DNA of 64,000 bases from Megalopta genalis (taxonomy: Eukaryota > Arthropoda > Insecta > Hymenoptera > Halictidae), in contig NC_135013.1 in NCBI RefSeq assembly GCF_051020955.1, positions 26,625,302 through 26,689,301 of the forward strand. Direction: 5' to 3'. Positions 25,501 through 37,762 of the stretch are shown here, piece by piece. The position numbers and the translations under genes are program-made. Numbering within the stretch: the first letter of the stretch is position 1; every line of letters starts with the position of its first letter. The notes below the pieces were generated by a model, which was not told the DNA's origin, did not search any database, and was given only the letters and a program-made list of their open reading frames with translations.

Positions 25501-28500
25501 GTGGGCAGAGGCGTAGAGTCGCCTCCGTAGCCCGGAGGCTCGCGTGTTCCCCCTTCGAAGTCCTTTGGAGCCGATCGTTTCCTGGTTCGATCGGTCGGCT
25601 CGATTCCTCATCGACGTCCCCGCGATTCGTTTGCATCTCGAACGATGCAGAAGAGAGAAAAAGAGCGAGAAAGAGAGACATGGATCCATCGTCGTACAGG
25701 ATTCTCCGTCGGTAGGCTCTCCAGATATCGCTCGCCTGCCGATTTCTGGCCGGCACTTTCATCGTAACTCGTCGACGAAAGTATGCAATTACGTGTCACA
25801 GTCGCCGGGCCGCGGGAGAAAGTGCGGCCAAGGTACTACAAAGAGGCTGGCGAACCGACTGGCTACGCCATTGGCAGCACGAGTTAGAGTACAAACCTGG
25901 AATCTAAGCCAAGGCTTGGCACTGCCTTCGCCGCCGAGGCTGGATATCTCGTGGCCCTCGATTGCACGCGCTTTAATGAATGAACGAGAGCTCTCCGGCC
26001 GGTCCAGCTCACCCAGCTTTTTCCGCGGATGAAACTCGTTATCGGGATCGTTTACCCGCTCGAGCGGATCTCGGAGACCGCGGCGGTCTTAGCCCGCGCG
26101 CGTTCCTCCGGCCCTCCGCAAAAATCTCTGAGATTTCCGCGCGGCAGCCGCCGAATCACGGCGAGAAAACACGGCCGCCGGCTAATCTAAATAGAAAGGG
26201 ACCTCCTACGGTCGCACGGAGTCGCGCCGGCAATTTACCAGGCTAATTCCGCGCGCTAACGAGCTAGATGAAACGATTCCGTCCCGGGAACGAGCACCGC
26301 TCGCCCCCTTCTGTCCCGAACTCTCTTCCACTGTCGCCGGAGATTCCTCGAGCCCGTCGCACGCGAACGGCCGACGTGGGTAGAGAGCGTCTCCGGGAAT
26401 TATCGCGGATAACTCCGAACAGTTTCGTAATCGTTCTCTCGCCGGTTTCAATGGTGATCGGTGACCGGAGGAGAACAGGTTACCGATGCCTCCGTTCAAA
26501 CTTTCTTTCGCAGAAATCGATCGCCGGTGGCCCCCGGGCTGTTTACTCGCGCGGACTCTCCCGCGGGCATAGCTTTTTCTTGATGCAACACCGTCGCTCG
26601 GCTGTCCGTCTGTCTATTAATACCTCGAGTCGAAAGAAATTCAGCTTTCGGATCGAGAAACGAACTGAACGGGGACGAGTCTGTTGCTTTCAGACCTGGG
26701 CGAAAACATTTCAACAGAGAAATACAAATTTCTGCGAATACCGTTTCGCTTAACTGTGTTACGTATGCTTCGTTTGGAATAGTAATTTATTCATCTAACG
26801 AAATAGCAGCTGGAACGCTTAATTGATTTTTTAAATGTATGACGAGTTGACTGGAGTCTTTGTGCAAATTTTTGTTCTCATGCGTTATTTTATGAAGATT
26901 GAAATTTGAGGACAGTTTGCTTCGCCGTTTATAAAATTACTCGTTGCAAAAAGAGAAAATAAAAATGCCGTTAGATCTTGTTGACTTATAGCTTTCTTGC
27001 ATTTAAAAATCTACATGTGCCATGAATGCATGGAGATCCGCAGTTTAATAGTAACTATTTAAAAAATATATTTTGCGATGCGAACCCGAAATACGTAATT
27101 GAGATAAATATTTTCTTCATCGTGGATGAATCGAAACACTTCATCATTATTTTCACAAAATTTTTTTGTTCAATATACGTACATTGTTAAAAGCTAACAG
27201 ATGTTAAATGTTTCAATTACATTCATTAATTAAGAAAGATGTAAGGAAAATATCAGAAAAAGCTTATTTTTCGGAACAATGTGTGTTTGCATTTTTACTA
27301 TAGATTTATTTTCACTAAGTCGATTAATAGATTAATAGATTAATTTTCACTATTAGACATAAGATATAGAATAATTAATAGAAATTTGGACACAAGAAAT
27401 AATATTTCAAATAATTATCTCCAGTAGACCTTAAGAAAGTACTATTTCAATTAATAATTTTCTCAACCACGCACAAATAACTATTTTTAATACATGTACT
27501 TATCTTTCCGACAAGAAATAAGTCTTGAAACATTATTTCACCGGAACAAGAGTGTTTCATTAACTATTTCCAGTACCTTTACGAACATTTTCACCCAAGT
27601 CTGATCGCTTTCGAACAAAGTGTCTAGAAGAAGCGAACTGAAGCTCGAAAAAAAGTTTTAGTGCAAGAAAACGCGACAGAAGAATCGAAAGTTTGGGTCT
27701 CGGAGCGTCATCGGGGCGTATTAAATCGGCCTGAACGCACCCTCGACGAGCCGGGAACCTCGTAGATGGAAGTTCGAGGGTTTCGCAGTCGAATCGTGCC
27801 GATCCGAAACGAGTTCTATCGATCTTAATTGGCTCCGACGAAATAGAGGGGGGGCCGGCGAGTGCCCGATAGAATCGACACGGAAACGGAGCGCAGCAGT
27901 CTCTCCCTTTGCAACTCGAGGCGCGGAATATTAATCGGATCGGGTCCTCGGGTGCTCGCAGCCACGAATGGTAGTTACCGTTCCCGGAGTTTTTGCTCGA
28001 TATCATTTCGTAACTCGATTACGGAGTAATTGGCGTACTCTCCGACCACCGGAGGGGTTTCATTGAATCGATACGCGGAGCAGCGAGCTCGCCGCTGATG
28101 ACTTCATCTTCCATCGGCGCTGCGTGATCCTCTTCCGAAGAGAGGACTGGGGATAGGATTATATAGGATAATAGGTTCAATCGAATTCTCCTTCTGGCTG
28201 CTTTTATTTTCCGCCGTTCGAGCGACGCGTTATTACATATTCCTCGTCGAGGCTCGCGCGCTATCGCCGCGGAATTATTGTCCGCGGCGGATAAAACACG
28301 CCGCGCCGCACCGCGCCGAGCCGAGCCGAGCCGAGCGTGTTTCGTAATCCCGTCGGTAGTCGACGAATATCCTCGCGTTTCTTGCAACGTGCCTCGCAAC
28401 CCGGCCGAGCCGCACACACGCCTATACATCGTACGTAATGCACGTTGCATTCCTCTCGGCATTCGTACGCGCGTTATGCATTCCGCGTGGATTTGACCTC

Positions 28501-29890
28501 GATGCCGCGTTATTAATGCCCATTACGTTATATAAACGAACTAGCCTCGATCCTTGCGCGCCATACCGACTCCGCCGCTCTGCCGAGCAACCGAAACCCT
28601 GCTGCACTTAATTAACCGTCCGATGTAAGCCCCGCTTTGCTTGAAATCTCTCCGCGAAGTACCGCGAGAGCCTGCTGAAATATTTACAAACAGATGGTTA
28701 CAATTCTGTGTTTCTCAAAGAAGAACGCCGCGTGTCGCATGATTTCACTGTCGAGATATTGTCACTCGAATTTCCGATCACTAGACTGCGGATCTTTATG
28801 CGAAATAGAAATTATCCGCATTAATCGCCACGCATAAGAGAGAGTCGGTCACTATATTTTTTTCTTCTTTAATCATTTTAATAAGTTCGAATTAAAACAT
28901 CAGCTTTTTCTTAGCTTCTATTCTCCTTTTCACTGCTTTAAAATACTCCATTGCTGCCATAAATATAAATAATAATATATATAATATATATAATAATAAT
29001 ATAATATAATATATAATAATAATATAATATAATATATAATAATAATATAATATAATATAATATATATAATAATAAATATGAATATAAAGCATAAACTCTA
29101 TAGTAATGCTTCGTATTAATGCTTCAAATTATATTATTTTCTTCGAGCCCGCCGAATTTGTTCGTGTGAATTGTTTTCCGTCAAATAGACGAATCCAATA
29201 TTCTACAGCCGAATTAATAACGCGTAAATTAAAACTCGTTGAAACTGCGACTCGCGGCGTTCTTCGTTACAGACGCAGAATTATCCGCGGAGAAAGAAGT
29301 ATACAAACAACAAGGAAAAATATAAACCGACGAGTAAGGTAGCATTCTAGTTATCAGCGTAACGACCTCTGGCCGTCGACGTCCGTCGTCGGAGGCGATC
29401 GTCGTTTACGAAACCGTTTCGATTTTATCAATGATCGATGCCCCGCGGAGCCGAATGAAACCGATATTAGTCCCGGTTAGCGCAGCGAGCGGTTTCCGCG
29501 TAAATCAACTCGCTGGTTGCGCGCCGGTGCGTTAATCAGCGCCGCAGGAAACGGATTTTGTAACTTTTCGAGACAGGTGTTCTCCGCGGGTTGCGTCAGC
29601 CCGCAACAATTTGTCTCGGCCGCGTGTATCCGTGTAGGTACGCCGCTCTCCGTTCTTGTAATATCGAGACACCGATGGAAAAAGTTACAGGCTCGTGCCT
29701 CCGGGGCCTTCTCCGCTCTGCACGCCGTTCCCCGTGCACACGCGATTGCTGCAATCCGAACAAAAATCCAACCACGACGATCCCCGACCGACGAAGCGTT
29801 CTTTTCGTTCGGCCTGGTGGGAATTGCCCTCGTCCCGCGGCCCGGACATGTGACAAAATTGTGGACAACAATGAAAATTTACTCGCTAAC

Positions 29891-29932
<42 letters not shown>

Positions 29933-32900
29933 GTATGTATATTTATTCGCAGGAAATGCGATTTAACAAATCTTTGGAAAAAACAATTCTGCAATTTAAT
30001 TTTAGAATTTGATGCAAAATTAATAGTAAATAAACTATTTATAAAATAATAAACTTAACGAAATTGTAATAGTATAAATAGTAATATAATATCTATAGTA
30101 AAGTAATAAGTAATAATTGTAAGTTGTAATTGCATCTACTTTTAATAATCACAGCGATGATGGAGGTTCTAAATGAGTTAAAAAGACTATTAAAAAAGCC
30201 TAATGTGTCGCAAAAAAGATTGCGATATTATACAGTTACTGTATTAATTAATAAAGACGACATCTGCCATTGCAACTAAGTGACAGCAAATGTTAAAAAA
30301 CAGCACTTGTTCCGAAATTTCGGTAATAGAAGCAGTTTGCATTGATTTATGGAGACCAGCGTAGTTCTGCCAGAGACTTGGACGCTGCACCGCGCCATTC
30401 GGTCGATCGATGGTGTTTGACCACGCGTTGAAGTCTCCGGAGTCGCATAAGCGTCAACGGGCGCGTTTGCGTCGTTACTTCGCGCGGACTCCCTCTATCG
30501 TAACAGAAAAACCTCGCTGCCCCTTTCAGGAACGAAAATACTAACTCATGATTCGTTAAGAAAGGATCAACATACAGTATTATATTAAATCTTGCAAATA
30601 AAGCAGAACTTGGATTATCCGGACTAAGCGAAGTGACATAATATGTCCAGATAATAGAATAATTACTCAATTAAAATGCCAGATGATTCGCCTATGATAG
30701 CCAGATGAATTCCAGATGTTTCGCATATGATTCGCCCTCGATTAAACCGACTACAGGTAAAAAGTATTTAGATAACAGACGATTCTGATATCAGAGCACC
30801 GGATAATCGAGGATCTACCGTATTTCCTTTCCTTTCTAGAACCGCCGCCGCACACGCGATTCTCTTTTCCAAGCACGTATAGAGTTTTAAGGAAACCCTT
30901 GGAGAACGTTCGCGATATCATTAACTGCGAATCATCGGAGGATTCGTACGGTGCGCGATTGCGTAGTGTTTCACACGGAAATATGAGAGATCTGAAAGAA
31001 GCGGGCCGCTCGGCACCGTTCCGGGCCCCCGGTACATGAGTTATCCCGATTGTTATCGTCGGGTCGCGTTAATCACAGGCAATGGCGGATCGCGCGGGGT
31101 CACGGTAGGCCCGGCGATCACGATACCGAGGCATATTTCGCATAGAAGGCGTAAACAGTCCGACGAGAAATAGCGCGGACGCTCGGAGTCGCGAGGTCGA
31201 TGCTTCGAGCGGGACTAACGGTAGAATATACGTTTAAGTACGCTTCCAGATACACGGCCGGTGCCACGTATAATACCATATCCGTAGGTATTCAGCTATC
31301 CCGATAGGCTGATGTATGCATTCGTGGATAGGAGACGAGAGACGAGGAGACGACCAGGCTCTCCGCTCGAGCGAAAAGGCCTCTCTCGCGGAGGCGAGAA
31401 TCCTCGCGAGAATCATCGCGACCTTTCTCTTCCGTTCACCGGCAACACGCGGTTCGAACAATTTCCATCGGCGACCGAGCACGTTCCCGCTGACTAATTA
31501 AATGATTGATCGCCGGGGCCGGCAAATTATTCTGCGCCGGACAGACGAACGCGGCGGCCCGTCGCGAATCCTATCGCGCGAAATTCGTCGACCGTCGATT
31601 GTGCAAACCGGTGCTCTCCAGCCAGCTGGAAATCCGCGGATTTCTACGCCCGAAGCACACGGAGAGCACGAGTATTTACGAGCGCAGTTCCGGAGGCTCG
31701 GGAATAATATCGATATTGTATATATTTTCTTGCCAGGAAAAACCAGGGCAACGTCAACACAAACAAGAAACTAAAAATATATTATACACAGGAATATAAA
31801 TAACAGAAGATGATGTGCTCTGGATATTTTGCACGAATCCTTGCTCTTGCTTTCATTAGAATTTTCAATACGGTTGCAATACCGTACTTATATCGATAAA
31901 TTTTGAAACAATTTCAATTCTTTAAAAATTATTATTTACTTTAAAGAGGATGAGATCGAATAAAACTGATTCTAAAATATAAAATATTGCTTATAAAGTA
32001 TGCTTATAAATATAGCTTATAAAAAATCGTTTACTTTTGCGACGACCCAATAATTTTATAAGATAAAGTATAATTTTATAACGCACATGTACGCATGGTT
32101 ACATTACTCGTTTCGTTAAACGATATAAAAAGAATGTCCGATAAATGTATCGAATTTACGATAACGGCATAATGTTAATTGAAAAAAGAAATCTTTCCCG
32201 TTCCAAGAATTGAACGAGAGCAAGCCAGGATTACATTATCGATATTTTCTCAGGAACGAGACCAATATTTCAGCGGATATCGTATTGTCTCGTATCGTGG
32301 AAGCGCCGACCTCGGAACCCTCCGCCCTTGGCTAGGAAAGAATAAGATCGCTATGCTAATCAGCAATAATTTAGCTCGAGGCCGGACGGGATTATCAGGC
32401 GAAAATCCTCCCGGCCGTAACGAATCGCGTTCCTTTTTCTCCGCGCGACCCTTTTTCCCTCGGATTCTTTGCTCGCGCGACGAGTCCTGCGACGCGTCGC
32501 TCCTTTGTGCGACTGTTTAATATGCCAGGAGGACCGCCGGCTCGGCGACGAGCTGAATCGACAACGAGCCACACACCCTGGCCTCGTCCCAGAACCACCC
32601 TGGAGCCGTCTCCCCCGTTTCCCTGGGAAGACCCTCTCCGCCGACCCGAGGAATCCCTTTTCATCCGGAATTGTACTGCGCCGAGTATTTATTTCGCTGA
32701 TCCCGACCCGCGATTGGACGCTACCGGTGCCCTTTGTGCTCGGGAAACCGGGAGGGGAACGAATCTGGAGGGCTCGAAGGGAGAACGTCGCCGGCACTTT
32801 CTTCTATCAAATACATCGTGGACCGATCGCGTCACTCGCGTCGGCGTAACTCGGGTTTCACCTGGAAGAGAGTGTCTGCGGTGCCAGGTTTCGGGCAGGT

Positions 32901-34311
32901 CAGGAACCGAGGCGCGTTTCCGTTTTGCACAATACGTTATCGTCGACAATATTATGGAATTCCATTAGACTTTTAAATCGCCGATTGTCCCGTAACTGAG
33001 TGTGAGAAGAATGTCTGGGAACTAGGAGAACGTCGCTTGTGACGGAGACGAGCCCTCCTCTCGTCGTCCAAGGTAATCGATGCGAATCTTTGCTATTCCG
33101 AACATTCGGTTCAATTCAATACAATCTGTCGAATTGGAAATTTTCCAATTATTACAAGCACAATTATAAATGTTATGCGACGGTGATGTTATAATTCAGA
33201 AAGATGGCAAAACAAAGCAAGGAATAGTATCTAATGCAAAGTAAAGAAAAAGTGGTTGCAGGAAAATAGAAAGAAGGAAGCCAAAATAACGCGTTCGAAC
33301 GTACACGTTTTAAGATAGAATTAAGATTTTTAATTATCGTTGATAATAATAGTAATGTGTGTGTTAATATATAAGCGAGAAAAACCTGTTTGTTAGAAAA
33401 AGTAGATACAAGGGGGGAAAGCAACGGGAGGAAAGAAGACAAAGAAATATAGCGAAATTGTGACGTTAGTGAAATTATGTTAATTTGGCCCCAAATTCGT
33501 ACAGGGTGCACGCAGCTTCCGATTGTCTCTGCGATCCCGCAGTCCGATCTCGCGGAGGGTTTTCGCAGAGACCGTTCCTAATGTTCGATCGAAGTAGGCT
33601 GACCCGTGTCCGAAGCGAAATTCCTGGGCCCGTGAAACAACGCGGGCCCGACTCGTGACTCGATAACGATTATCGAGCGGCGATCGAGAGCGTACACGCC
33701 GCGCGGCGTTCCATGTTCGAGCTATTCCTAGGAATGGAACCGACGCGGCGCGGTGAAAGTGTGCGAAAACGGGCCCAGAAACGGTGTCGGGATAAGAATG
33801 CCGGCTTGTAAAAGTACGTGTCGCTTTAACAATGACGATGGGAAACGGAACGAAAGAAAACGAGAGGGGGAGAGGGGAAACGAACGGCTTCGAAAAAAGC
33901 CAGTCGGCTCGCGGGACCAGAAAATCAAAGGTTCGACGTCAATTATCCCGGTGAAACTGCAGTCTCTCTCTCTCTCTCTTTCTCTCTTTGCCTCCACTCG
34001 CGTGCTTGCTACATTTTTAAGCAATCCGTCGAGTGATTCTTTCGACAACTTTCTTGTAATTTCGCGGAGTTAAAACCCGTCGTTAGCATCGCCGATTTCA
34101 CGTCTTTCGGTTTAACGATTTAATCGTCACGCTAACGACGCCAATTCGATAACATCGATTTTGTTCGATCGAAAATAAAATTGGAAAGTTCAATTTTATG
34201 ACATTAATCATATTTTTGATAAAATGTTTGATGTAATGCTAAAATGTATGAAAGATTCGATCAAATTGAAATTGAAAAATTCATTCGTATGACATCCAAT
34301 TGCTTTTTCAG

Positions 34312-34344
<33 letters not shown>

Positions 34345-37300
34345 CGATAATATTATTATTCAACGAAATTAGGAAACCGTAACAAATTAGTATAGAAATT
34401 AATTTTCAAATCTGTGCAAATAGTTCTGTCATCTATACACACATCGATGACTCGTCGGTCAAAGTATTTATTTTTACGAAATTTAATTTTAGAATCGTTG
34501 TAGGAGAAATCAAACAATCAATCGAGCAAAAGTGTGATTCAACTTCGAAAATATCTTCAGATTAACATTTTAAAGGATGCCTGCCAACCCTCCGCTAGAA
34601 ACAATGTTAAAGTTTTTGTAATTATAGAGACCCTTGCAAAGGAAACGACGAAAATAGCGAACAAACACCCGTCTGGTCACTCGGGCGAGGCAACCCGCGT
34701 CGCTTTTAGAAACTGGCAGGTCTAGCGTTAATAGAAAATCGTTCAACGACCCGAGTGAATAAAATCACAGTCCAATTAGCGAGTCGAAGCGGATCGGAGA
34801 TCGTTCTATCCGGCGGAAAATCGCCTCGGTTCGCAGAATCCTTAAAGTTCGATCGCGTCGAGTGAAAGCGAAAGGCCGTCGGCGATAAATAAAGTAATAA
34901 AAAATCTCCGGGATTAGCACAGGGTCCCAGGCAGCTTCGGTAGCTTCGGTTCACGGAAAAAAAACTTTCATCATCGCCGTAGTCGTCGTTGTTGCCGTCG
35001 CCGAAACGAGAGACGTATTTGGTTACGGTGCTTGGAGATCGGCGCAGCGAGACGTGTTCGAGAGCCGGATAGGTGAGAAAATCGGTGACACACGAGCCAG
35101 TAAACCAGCCTCCGCTCTTCGTGGCTACTTCCGGTGGTCCCGGTGATTCATTGGCCGCGAAAGATGCGTCGAGGAGCGGGCGCGCGTGCGGAATCGAGCT
35201 CTCTCGAGCGTGTTCGAGCGTTCAGTGTCGGTCGCGCGAGTCGAGCAACCGGTCGCGCCACGCTTCTGCTCGCGAACAGAATCGCGGGGAACAGTGCCCG
35301 AGATCTATACACGATCGCCGGGAAGATCGATATGTTCGAGAAGTACGTGGACGTCTTCGCCGACGAGGGCTACGACTCCGATTCGACGCTCGTAGGTACA
35401 CGCGCGAATCTCCGAGCGGTCATGCGACCGTAAATTTGTGAAATGAATTCGGATTTTGTGCGAAATGCGTGCAACGTCGACGAAGGATCTTTCGCGCGAC
35501 CGCTTCCGAACTAGAGATCGTGATCTTGAACGTATACTGAGGGTACACGTGAAATTATCGTACAGGTAGCCCTCTTACAACGCGGCATCCTATAACACGA
35601 TTTCGCTCTAACACGATAGGATAAATTGCGGGAACCCTCGTATAGCACTGCAACCTATAACGTTGTTTCGCTCTAACACGATAAGAAAATTCCGAAAACC
35701 TTTGTACGACACTGTACTTCTACAGCGCTGGATAGCATGATTTTTGTTTAACGTATTTAAAAACTAAGTTACCTTAAAATAACGACGGGAAGGAATAATG
35801 AACTATAGCGCCTTTACATGAAAATATGATTATTATAATTAAGGGTGTATAAATATATACCCTTTCGCTGGAAGAAGCTGAAAATTCACAAGGGAGCTGC
35901 AAAATTGTCTATCTTCGTACCGTGAAATCTACAATGACCTTGTTAGAATCAGCAAACAAAGCAAAATTACAGATTTTTCAAAGAGGGTAGAAGGTGCAAA
36001 AAAATCTGAATGAAGAAGAAGATTCAGAAAGTGAAAGTGATATCGTGTTCAACCGAGAAAACGTTCTCGTTAGATTGTACCGAGCAGTGACGAGGAAGAG
36101 ATTTATTAAATTAAGCTTAACATTAAATGAAAATAATTACCGTATAACACGGATTCATAGAACACGGCATTTTCCAGGAACCTATTTACCATGTTATAGG
36201 AGGGTTACCTGTATCTATGTTTTAATCCGTGCATTTCTTCGTAGAGGGATACGCGAGTACATCTGCATCAAAATACACGCGTGACACAATGAAATATTGT
36301 AACAGAACAACACATCTGAAATATTGCAACAACGAAAAGACATCGTCTTTTGCCGATAGATGTACAATAATTTTTAATTAATCTCGTTTTTATAGTTGTT
36401 GACAATCGGTAACTATAAAAACGAGCCGCAAGGCTTGAATAATCATATCTCCTCTTCCCAAGTTGTCCATTTTCGTGCACAATCTGAGCCCGAAAAAATT
36501 AGGGAGAAATTACTGTAAATACATCAGTCTCTTTTACACGAACACAGAAAATTAGTCGATCAAAATCAAGTCGTTTCATTGACAGAAATGATTACGTTCG
36601 TTCAATCTGCAACGCATCGATCGACATTTGTTTGCGCAAAGACCTATTATTCTAGCAGCGCAGAAACGTTGAAACAAACGCGAAATTAGCGATCGATCGT
36701 ATCCACTGTCGATCTATTCTGAGAGGTTGGGGAGGGGGGCGAGTTCGGGTCGTTAGGGCCCGGACTTAAGCTAGGATTACCGATTCGTACCGGGTTTACA
36801 GATCGGATCTCGCAGAGAGGCGCTCGGTCTCGTTACGAAAGCCGGCGTGGGTGGCTGCCTTGTGGACAGCCTGCGTGGCGGCTCACGCGGCCGCATTTTA
36901 ATTGAAAATTTCGAGCGGCACGTGGGTGCTTGTCCGAGCAGCTGCGGAAGCGTTGGAGTGTCGAACCCGCGCCGATATTTCCGTCGATGTCTCAGCGGGG
37001 TCGCACGGAATCGGAGCAGATCGCGCGATGGCTGGTTGCCACAGAAGCCGGGGAAGCGTGGGCGGTTCTCTGTGTTGCGTGTTGCCCGCACGGTAAACAG
37101 TAGCGAAACCCGAGCACCAGATGCGAGAACCACTTTGCGCCTCGTCACACAGCCGGTGAATCAACCTTGTTCTCGCAGTCGAGCCGCGTAAAGCCGCGCA
37201 ACGCGACGGTGTCGATCGAATAGTTGCTCGATGACTCTAGGCTTTAATGGCACGAGCACCGCCGTCGATTGTACGCTGAATTATTCCGCGCGAGGATTTT

Positions 37301-37508
37301 CCGCGATGCTGCGCCCAGTTTCTGCCGTTCCGAAACCGAGTGTTTGCCAATCGTTTCCTCTTCGCATGTTCGCAATAGCGACGAGAACTGCGCGTTGCTG
37401 TGAGTTAGGTTTGTAGGAGCTCTCTCTCTCCCTATCTCTCTCTCTCTCTATCCCTCTCTCTCCCTATCTCTCTCTCTATCCCTCTCTCTCTCCCTATCTC
37501 TCTCTCTA

Positions 37509-37545
<37 letters not shown>

Positions 37546-37575
37546 ATATCTCTCTCTCCCTATATCTCTCTCTCC

Positions 37576-37611
<36 letters not shown>

Positions 37612-37653
37612 ATCCCTATCTCTCTCTTTATCCCCCCCATCTCTCTCTCTCTA

Positions 37654-37692
<39 letters not shown>

Positions 37693-37725
37693 CTATCTCT
37701 CTCTCTCTCTCTCTCTCTCTCGCTA

Positions 37726-37762
<37 letters not shown>

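Larger units (their letters stand above)
14084..35223 (+). other. Intron sequence of the RhoGAP gene (middle part)
   Basis: About 21 kb with no supportable coding exon. It carries AT microsatellites (14381, 15911, 29890, 34311), CT tracts (17700-17790, 19528), family A, B and C MITEs, a foldback element (18484), TTAA elements at 22316 and 22598, and a 12-bp array (24890). Frames at 17459-18154, 19108-19623, 25385-26753, 27560-28607 and 32179-32976 occur on both strands in GC-rich DNA and show no domains. GC-rich patches may include unseen regulatory or non-coding exons. Confidence 0.45.

Noticed and set aside
35134..35331. Upstream in-frame ATG extending exon 1c by 66 residues
   Set aside because: The extension is Arg/Ala/Ser low complexity, and the candidate Inr/DPE start at 35224 lies downstream of this ATG.
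35994..36284. Transposase-like gene in the Tigger/pogo-like element
   Set aside because: The 96-aa frame has no HTH or DDE signature and runs past the right inverted repeat; it is treated as chance.
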